Shown here: positions 57,215 through 64,000 of the stretch, in pieces
Numbering within the stretch: the stretch's first letter is position 1
Layout: each line of letters opens with the position of its first letter
DNA from: Heterobilharzia americana
Lineage: Eukaryota > Platyhelminthes > Trematoda > Strigeidida > Schistosomatidae
DNA length: 64,000 nt
Assembly: GCA_944470555.2 (NCBI GenBank)
Contig: OX104127.1
Span: forward strand, 141,936,786-142,000,785
Direction of reading: 5' to 3'
The notes under the pieces: model-generated
Databases searched by the model: none
Seen by the model: the letters and a program-made list of their open reading frames with translations, nothing else
What the model was told of the DNA's origin: nothing
Made by a program: the position numbers and the translations under genes

Positions 57215-57800
57215 GTAATTCCATTTTAGTCTGTCACACAGTGAAGGAACAGTATCATTTACTAGATAACATTTCGGACATAATTTATTGGCCATATTTC
57301 AATACCAGGTAACTTCACAACTTTCAGACAGAGTTTATATAGTCCCTAATTCTCTCTCCTTCTTTGTGATATAACAAGGATAGTAGAATTTTCCATATAT
57401 GTGGAACGGGTGAAGAATCATTTCTATTACCGCATGTATTTGGTGTTGATTTGATAAACAAAGATTCGGTTATCAATCTCTCCCTCCCTCCAGCTACCTT
57501 ACTAAGTTTTTAATACTGTCGCTCTATCCCACTATATTGTGTAATTATTTGCAATTGCATGCGTAGCAATAGCTGAGTTTTTTTTAAAATTTCTTATCTT
57601 ATTACGACCTACTAATCTTGATTTAGCTAAGTTTTTGTGCTCTGTTATTCTACTTGAGCCTGGTCGACTACTTTGACTAACTTACGTATTTGACCTTGCA
57701 GTCATTACATGAGATTTTGTAAACCAAATTATTCTGCCTTATTCGATCAATTGGATCTTTTAACCTATAAAGCTTGTTTCTAAACCAGTTTGTTGGTTTA
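57215..57800 (-). mobile_element. PLE endonuclease region, left inverted arm
   Basis: Reverse complement of 58040-58945 (minus its insertion), about 590 bases. It includes the diverged GIY-YIG region and downstream flank. It keeps the uninterrupted 'TCTTGATTT' site that is split by a retroposon in the right arm. A (TAC)n run lies in the 240-bp spacer at about 57860-57905. Confidence 0.75.
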
Positions 57801-57869
57801 AATGCCACTTCAATCCTGTTACCATCGTTACTGTTAGTGGTGGAATTAATATTAATAACACCCGTATTG

Positions 57870-57905
<36 letters not shown>

Positions 57906-58039
57906 GTAATATTTCTCTTTCTATTTATTTATAAATTTAGGTGGGTAATTATTCAGATGCAAGATATTCTTGATACATCTAGTTTCTGGCCTACTAGTGT
58001 AAACTTTTTTTTACTGTATCACTTAGGCATTTATTTAAA

Positions 58040-58945
58040 TGCCAACAAACTCGTTTAGAAACAAGCTTTATAGGTTAAAAGATCCAATTGATCGAATAAG
58101 GCAGAATAATTTGGTTTACAAAATCTCATGTAATGATTGCGACGCCAAATACATAGGTCAGTCAAAGTAGCCGACCAGGGTCAATTGGAATAACAGAACA
58201 CGAAATCAAGATTTCCAGTGGTTATTCATCGTAGAGACTGACATCAGTTGGAGGAACAAAGGAAAACTGGGAGCACTGGACAGATGTTTTTTTTCCTAGT
58301 ATGGGACTCCTCAGAAGTGCGCACCCACGATCCCGCCAGGGATCGAACCCGCGACCTTCAATATCCGCGGCCAGTGCGTTACCATTGAGCTAGCCACTGA
58401 GTCATAATCCAATGCTCCATATTTCCAACTTCTGTTAGCTCACGATATAGCGCAACCGTCACCCAATGTCGTCATTGAGTATCTGTCCTCATGACCATCA
58501 GGCTTTGACTCCACCACCCTCAAAAAAAAAATCAAGATTGGTAAGTCGTAACAAGATAGGAAATTTAGAGACAGGCTCGGCTATAGCTCTGTACGCGATT
58601 ACATGCAATCTTACAGAAGGGTGGGATAGAGCGACAGTATTAAAAACTTAGTTAGGTGGCTGGAGGCAGGGAGAGGTTGATAACCGAATCTTTGTTTATC
58701 AAATCAACACCAAATACATGCGGTAATAGAGATGATTCTTCACCCGTTCCACATATATGGAAAATTCTACTACCCTTGTCATATTACAAAGAAGGAGAGA
58801 GAATTAGGGACTATATAAACTCTGTCTGAAAGTTGTGGAGTTACCTGATATTGAAATATGGCCAATAAATTATGTCCGAAATGTTATCTAGTAAATGATA
58901 CTGTTCCTTCCCTGTGTGACAGACTAAAATGGAATTTCTTATTTG
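58040..58945 (+). mobile_element. PLE endonuclease region, right inverted arm, split by a type 2 retroposon
   Basis: Encodes LVYKISCNDCDAKYIGQS (GIY-YIG endonuclease start), then stops. It is interrupted at 58214-58526 and resumes with a block ending DRATVLKT in one frame. The match to the left arm continues to about 58945. It is inactive. Confidence 0.8.
58214..58526 (-). mobile_element. Type 2 tRNA/hammerhead retroposon with target site duplication
   Basis: Flanked by AAATCAAGATT on both sides (58203-58213 and 58527-58537). Contains a hammerhead at 58271-58322 (- strand; second core segment mutated) and the tRNA-like head GGATCGAACCCGCGACC. The empty site is visible in the left inverted arm. 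Confidence 0.85.
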
Positions 58946-58964
58946 AAGTTGTAAAAACTATCAA

Positions 58965-60447
58965 ACTCATATGAAGAACTGATAAGCATCTCCCGAAGAA
59001 GGGAGACCTAAGTCTTAGCAAGAAATGGCGTGGAATCACGCTCCTGTCCAACCCAAGCAAAATATTAAGCGGCATCATCCTGGAGAAGCTAAAGGATACG
59101 CTAGATTCAAAACTACGACCGGAACAGGCAGGCTTCAAGAAGTACAAATCATGTGCAGACCAAATTGCAACGCCACACTACGCATCATCATAGAACGGAG
59201 TATAGAATGGCAGTCAACTCTCTACCTCAACTTTATCGACTTTGAGAAGGCCTTTGACAGCGTTGACCGAGAGGTAATTTGGAAACTGCTTCAATACTAC
59301 GGAATACCACAAACCTTTATCAACCTCATTCAACAACTATATGAAGATGCCACATGCCAGCCAAGTAATTCATAATGGAAAGCTCAGTGATGTTATTGAA
59401 GTGAAGACAGGAAGGAGTAAGACAAGGCTGTCTACTATCCCCCATGATATTCCTGATTGTGGTCAACTGGATCATGCAGCAGACAACAGTGAGGAGCGAG
59501 AAGAGGGGGATACGCTGGCTAGACCAGGGTAAAGAACCTAGGAGATTTGGATTTCGCCGATGAGTTGTGCCTGATGTCACATAAACTTGAAGATCTACAG
59601 ACGAAAACTGACAAGTCGACAGAAGAGGTAGGTCAGCGAAGGAAGACGGGACTTCAAGTGAATGTAGAGAAGACAGAGGTGATGAAGATACCCAACCAAC
59701 AACTCCAACAACTGCAACAAATTCCAATCAGCATGAACGGGAGAAACTTAAAGGAAGTAACCTCCTTCACCTACACCTATCAAGGAAGCACTGTTTCAAC
59801 TACAGGTGGTGGAGGCACAGACGAGGAGGTGAAAGCCAGCCGGGATTGGAAAGATAGCAGGACAGGCGTTTATTAGCCTTAAACCAGTGTGAAGATCTAC
59901 CACACTCTGCATGAAGAACAAGATCCGAATTCTCAACACTAATGCCAGTCAAGTCAGTGCTTCTATGTGACGGTTGAGAGGGTTGGCGCGGTACGAAAGG
60001 GATTTCCAATAAACTACAGACATTCATCAACAACTGCCACCTATGCTGGCTCGTTACTGAAGCTCAGATGGATTGCCAGAATAATGAGAATAAGCAACAA
60101 GGAGCTCTGGGAACGAGCCAACTGAGCAATAACCTATCACTCAACAAATATGCACTGGAATGAAGTGTAGATGGATTGGACTGGACATGCACTGAGAAGA
60201 CCATTCGGGGACATCACGCGCTAGGCCAGACCCTCGTGTGGAACTGGTATGGTAAGCGATGAGTTGGGCGTCCGAGGCGAGGGTGACATGGAGGAGACCG
60301 TGCGACTCGGAAATGAGAACTTCTGGGCTGTCATAGAGCCCAGGTCCAAAAGATTTCAGCGAACAGGGCGCATTGGAGACGTGCTACTAAAGCCCCATGT
60401 TCTACTAGGAACCCAAGGGACAAATAATAAATAATAATAATAATAAT
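58965..60447 (+). mobile_element. RTE-like retrotransposon, copy 10 (longest)
   Basis: 5'-truncated. Blocks in order: LPKKGDLSLSKKWRGITLL, PEQAGFKKYKSCADQIAT, then after a frame change IIIERSIEWQSTLYLNFIDF, EKAFDSVDREVIWKLLQYY, LINLIQQLYEDATC, then (another shift) EVKTG and DFADELCLMSHKLEDL (FADD changed to FADE). Then EEVGQRRKTGLQVNVEKTEV, the C-terminal domain and an AATAATAATAA tail. It belongs to the subfamily in which FADD and NVEKTE share one frame. Confidence 0.92.
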
Positions 60448-61141
60448 TTGAAAGATTGTTAGGTTACAATGTAATCTAGTAAAGTTTACCTAATTTCATT
60501 TGAAATATTTACCAGATTTTGAAATAGTAATAAGTTTACTGTATACTAGTGTAATAGTTTCAGTTGTATTATTTATCTTACATAGAGAATATCATATTGT
60601 ATATATTGCCGATAGGTAACCGAACTCATTCATACCTAAATAATGAATACTAATTTAAGAGTGGAATATATAGCTATGGTGTAATAACCGAAGTATTGTC
60701 CTATCAACTAGTATATCGTGAGTTGACACATATACAGTAAGTTAGAATATTCAATCTTCTTATGTTAATTATATACTTCATAAAGCAATACGAAATTGTA
60801 TTACATTCAAATTGCATTAGCTTAACTAATCATTACATCATCATTAGAAAAACAACTGATTTTACTGTTGAATTTTTCACGAAGATCATTCAAATGTGTT
60901 TGTTTCCGTGTAGTGCATTTTTTTGTTGTTGAAGGTTTCAAATACATATTTTCCAGTTATCTGCTTTCAAATAAGTGTAAAATATTTATCATATCCTATC
61001 ATACTCATCTCAAGCATCAATTAGGTTTATCCGTTAACATTGAACCAAACAATCAGTAGTAGTAGTAATAGTAGTAGTTTACAATAATAAGGAATATTGA
61101 TTTTTCTTTTTTTCTCCATAATACCTTTTCTCTCTCTATAG
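60448..61141 (+). other. End of intron 7, nothing recognised
   Basis: AT-rich; (TAG)n-like run at about 61054-61075 and a pyrimidine tract before exon H. Confidence 0.5.
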
Positions 61142-61553
61142 AACTATTGTTTAAATGGAGGTCAGTGTGAAAATCGAATTAAAAGAATCCTATCAAATGA
61201 CAATACAACAACAACAGCAACACATATACAAGGATTTCCTTTTTGTTATTGTCCATCAGGTTTTGGTGGTGAACGATGTGAGTTGTATCATAACTTGTGT
61301 AATCAATCACCATGCCTTCATGGAGGTATTTGTCATCCAAGAAAACAACAGATACAACTAGAATCCAACTTAACAATTCAAATAGAATCTATAATCCCTT
61401 ATATTCCACCATACATTTGTGAATGCCCTAAAGGCTGGTCTGGAATCCATTGTGAGGTTAGCTCTGGATTACAGTGTTATACCTCGGAATCATGTTTTCA
61501 GAATAGCGTTTGTAATAAATCAAATGGAATTGATTGTCCATGCAAACAACCAG
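61142..61553 (+). CDS. EGF gene exon H (last exon seen)
   Basis: Acceptor TTCTCTCTCTATAG and donor CCAG|GTAAAT; phase 0 to 1. It completes the EGF begun in exon G (NYCLNGGQC...FCYCPSGFGGERCE). It then encodes another with a Gln/Ile-rich insertion (NLCNQSPCLHGGIC...YICECPKGWSGIHCE) and the start of one more (LQCYTSESCFQNSVC, CPCKQPG). The phase 1 donor shows that the gene continues beyond the window. An overlapping frame here is just a shadow. Confidence 0.92.
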
Positions 61554-61904
61554 GTAAATTTTTGTTTTCTAAAATTTTAACTTACAACAATGCAGAATAC
61601 ATTTTGATTAAACTTGCATACACCATAGTAAGTGGGATAGTCAAGACGATGGATACACAAATATTTTCAATTTAGGTATATTTTCTGAATAAATATAGAT
61701 ATGCTAGTTATAGAAGTTTCTGATTCAGTTTGTTTCATATTTCCAATAAGTTGGATTACTTATAGTAGTTTTTCTGTTCAACTCCTAATCTCGTTTGTCA
61801 CTATCAAAATAAACAACTGCCAATCTAGACTACAAGTTCTTTTCCGCATATCTATGTGTTCTTCTTAATGATATCTTTGTGTGGAATAATTTTATTTCAA
61901 TTGA

Positions 61905-62500
61905 ATTTTGAGGGAGTTGTGGAAATTTGGAAATATTTCAAGTTGTTATTCATCGTAGACTGACATCAGTTGGAGGAACAAAGGAAAGCTGGGAGCACTG
62001 GACAGATGTTTCGTCCTAGTGTGGGACTCCTCAGCAGCGCGCACCCACGACCCCGCCAGGGATCAAACCCGCGACCTCCAGGATCTGTGGTCAGTGCGTT
62101 ACCATTGAGCTAGCCACTGGGTCATAACCCAATGCTCCATATTTCTAACTTCTGTTAGCTCACGATATAGCTCAACCGCCACCCAATGTCGTCGTTGAGT
62201 AACTGTCCTCATGGCCATCAGCCTTTGACTCCACCGGTCATGACTTCTCATTGGAACTTCGGGAATACTTCTCGAAACTAGTCACCAATGAGCACCAGTT
62301 CAATTAAATTTTGAGGGAGTTGTGGAGATTTGGAAATATTTCAAGTTGTTATTCATCGTAGACTGACATCAGTTGGAGGAACAAAGGAAAGCTGGGAGCA
62401 CTGGACAGATGTTTTGTCCTAGTATGAGACTCCTCAGCAGTGCGCACCCACGACCCCGCCAGGGACCGAAATATTTCCAAATCCCCACACTTCCCTCAAA
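61905..62500 (-). mobile_element. Type 2 tRNA/hammerhead retroposon, head-to-tail dimer
   Basis: GAGGGAGTTGTGGA begins unit 1 near 61909 and unit 2 near 62312, about 404 bases apart, in the same orientation. Each has a hammerhead (61993-62046 and 62396-62450). Unit 1 has the complete tRNA-like head and body; unit 2 stops in its B-box region and ends with inverted CCCCACACTTCCCTC. Confidence 0.88.
61993..62046 (-). ncRNA. Hammerhead-like ribozyme core, type 2
   Basis: - strand CTGAGGAG TCCCACACTAGGA CGAAA CATCTGTC CAGTGC. Core intact; stem III palindrome reduced (ACATCTGT). Confidence 0.65.
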
Positions 62501-62754
62501 ATTCAATTGAATAATTGTATGCCTGAGAGAACGTATCGGTTAAGTAAAAGTTTCAAGTGTAATCTTTGGAAAAACATGGCATAAACTGATTTCCATCAAT
62601 ATATCTCATGCAAATTGCACATTCAGATATTTGCTGGCATTCACAGATAAGCAACAATCTGAACAAAGCATGTTCTCATAAATTCTCATCAGGCTTAACA
62701 GTTATAAAGTGCATTTGTATAGCATAAAATCAAGCCAAGTTAGAGGCAAATACC

Positions 62755-62865
62755 TTTTCACGAGGACTTTGAAGGTCATTGTGACAACTGTTGTAATCAT
62801 CCAATCAACTTTCACTATTCCGGCTAGAAAGGTAGTTTTTTTATAAAATAGAGTTGTCGCTACTG
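62755..62865. mobile_element. Foldback/MITE-like element, partial
   Basis: ACTTTGAAGGTCATTGTGAC and CATCCAATCAACTTTC left arm; the right arm is mostly lost. Confidence 0.6.
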
Positions 62866-62969
62866 AAATATCATATGTACAGATGGATAATGTTGATAGT
62901 AAATGAAAAGATAACCAATAACGATGACAGAAGTGACTTTAAATTTACTGAAGGCTAAAGGAAGAATAA

Positions 62970-64000
62970 TGTTTAACCATGATCTGTCTACTCCAAGCAA
63001 AATATTAAGCTTCATAATCCTGGAGAGGCTAAAGGATACGCTAGATTCAAAACTACGACCGGAACAGGCAGGCTTCAGGAAGTAAAAATCATGTGCAGAC
63101 CAAATTGCAACGCCACACTTCGCATCATCATAGAACGGAGTATAGAATGGCAGTCAACTCTTCACCTCAACTTCATCGACTTTGAGAAGGCCTTTGACAG
63201 CGTCGACCGAGAGGTAATTTGGAAACTGCTTCAATACTACGGAATACCACAAACCTTTATCAACCTCATTCAACAACTATATGAAGATGCCACATACCAG
63301 TCAAGTAATTCACAATGGAAAGCTCAGTGATGCTATTGAAGTGAAGACAGGAGTGAAACAAGGTTGCCTACTATCCCCCATGATATTCCTGATTGTGGTC
63401 AACTGGATCATGCAGCAGACAACAGTGAGGAGCGAGAAGAGGGGGATACGCTGGCTAGACCAGGGTAAAGAACCTAGGAGATTTGGATTTCGCCGATGAG
63501 TTGTGCCTGATGTCACATAAACTTGAAGATCTACAGACGAAAACTGACAAGTCGACAGAAGAGGTAGGTCAGCGAAGGAAGACGGGACTTCAAGTGAATG
63601 TAGAGAAGATAGAGGTGATGTAGATACCGCACCAACAACTCCAACAACTACAACAAGTTCCAATCACCATGAACGGGAGAAACTTAAAGGAAGTAACCTC
63701 CTTCACCTACACCTATCAAGGAAGCACTGTTTAAACTACGGGTGGCACAGGCGCAGACGAGGAGGTAAAAGCCAGCCAGGATCTGAAAGATAGCAAGACA
63801 GGCGTTTATTAGCATGAAACCCGTGTGGAGATCTTCTGCACTGCACTCAGCATGTGGAACAAGATCCGGATTTTCAACAGCAACGTCGAGTCACTACTTC
63901 TGTATGGTTGAGAGAGTTGGTGCGTTACGAAAGGGATTTCCAATAAACTACAGACATTCACCAACAACTGCTTACGCTCACTACTGAAGATCAGATGACA
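62970..64000 (+). mobile_element. RTE-like retrotransposon, copy 11, cut by the window edge
   Basis: Closely matches copy 10: PEQAGFRK then a stop; IIIERSIEWQSTLHLNFIDF; EKAFDSVDREVIWKLLQYY; EVKTGVKQGCLLSPMIFLIV (motif B region in a single frame here); then the FADE block and the C-terminal start. It shares the frame change at about 63098-63130 with copy 10. Confidence 0.92.

Larger units (their letters stand above)
12696..61553 (+). other. Partial multi-EGF receptor-like gene, internal part (8 exons)
   Basis: Eight exons splice into one open frame of 2733 nt without a stop. Every intron is GT-AG, intron phases match at each junction, and the six-cysteine EGF pattern runs unbroken across every splice. 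The product is a chain of about 15 EGF-like repeats, so it is very probably extracellular and used in adhesion or cell-cell signalling. Four repeats have the C-x-[DN]-x4-[FY]-x-C-x-C Asx-hydroxylation pattern of calcium-binding EGFs. Five have an O-fucose type site before C3, and the first has an O-glucose type site (CSSSPC). These are features of Notch and Crumbs families. Neither end of the gene is in the window: the first exon enters in phase 1 and the last leaves in phase 1. Notch, Crumbs or another large EGF protein all remain possible. Intron 3 alone is 18.8 kb and full of mobile elements. Confidence 0.85.

Noticed and set aside
61155..61376. Overlapping frames on both strands at exon H
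   Set aside because: Shadows of the EGF frame, which splices in phase with exon G.

Overview
The window looks like a piece of a schistosome (blood fluke) nuclear genome. The sequence is AT-rich, intron-rich and crowded with retroposons. The most telling elements are short tRNA-headed retroposons carrying hammerhead ribozyme cores (CTGACGAG...GGACGAAA) of the Schistosoma 'Sm-alpha' type, together with RTE/CR1-like non-LTR retrotransposons and Penelope-like elements (PLEs). I cannot fix the species from sequence alone.

Only one host gene is supported: the inside of a very large multi-EGF gene on the + strand. Eight exons (12696-12959, 14261-14424, 15904-16189, 34969-35379, 42326-42612, 48897-49091, 55504-56217, 61142-61553) join in frame for 2733 nt (911 codons), with GT-AG borders, matching intron phases (1,0,1,1,0,0,0,1) and EGF cysteine patterns that continue across each junction. 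They encode about 15 EGF-like repeats, some of calcium-binding type, with O-fucose and O-glucose consensus sites. The gene starts before the window or in unrecognised sequence and runs past it on the right. It resembles the EGF array of a Notch- or Crumbs-type receptor. No LamG, LNR, transmembrane or signal segment is visible to decide between them.

Introns make up most of the window and act as a retroelement sink. 1-12.7 kb: left arm of a near-identical 2.2 kb inverted duplication, RTE copies, and a CR1-like element nested inside an RTE. 16.2-35 kb (intron 3, 18.8 kb): hammerhead retroposons, PLE endonuclease remnants, an RTE copy sitting inside a kilobase-scale ATT microsatellite, and the right arm of the inverted duplication. 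35.4-42.3 kb: an array of about nine ~140-bp foldback elements, tRNA-like retroposons and a CR1-like 3' end. 42.6-48.9 kb: three more foldback elements, a PLE reverse transcriptase relic and a palindromic tRNA-like pair. 49-61 kb: a second PLE relic, more hammerhead retroposons and a 590-bp inverted PLE endonuclease repeat with a dated retroposon insertion. 58.9-64 kb: two long RTE copies.

The most striking theme is the number and variety of tRNA-head plus hammerhead units. I count four sequence types that differ in tRNA-like head, stem II and stem III but share one layout. Many are arranged as inverted pairs or tandem dimers. A second theme is that RTE copies share the same reading-frame breaks, which suggests defective lineages copied in trans.
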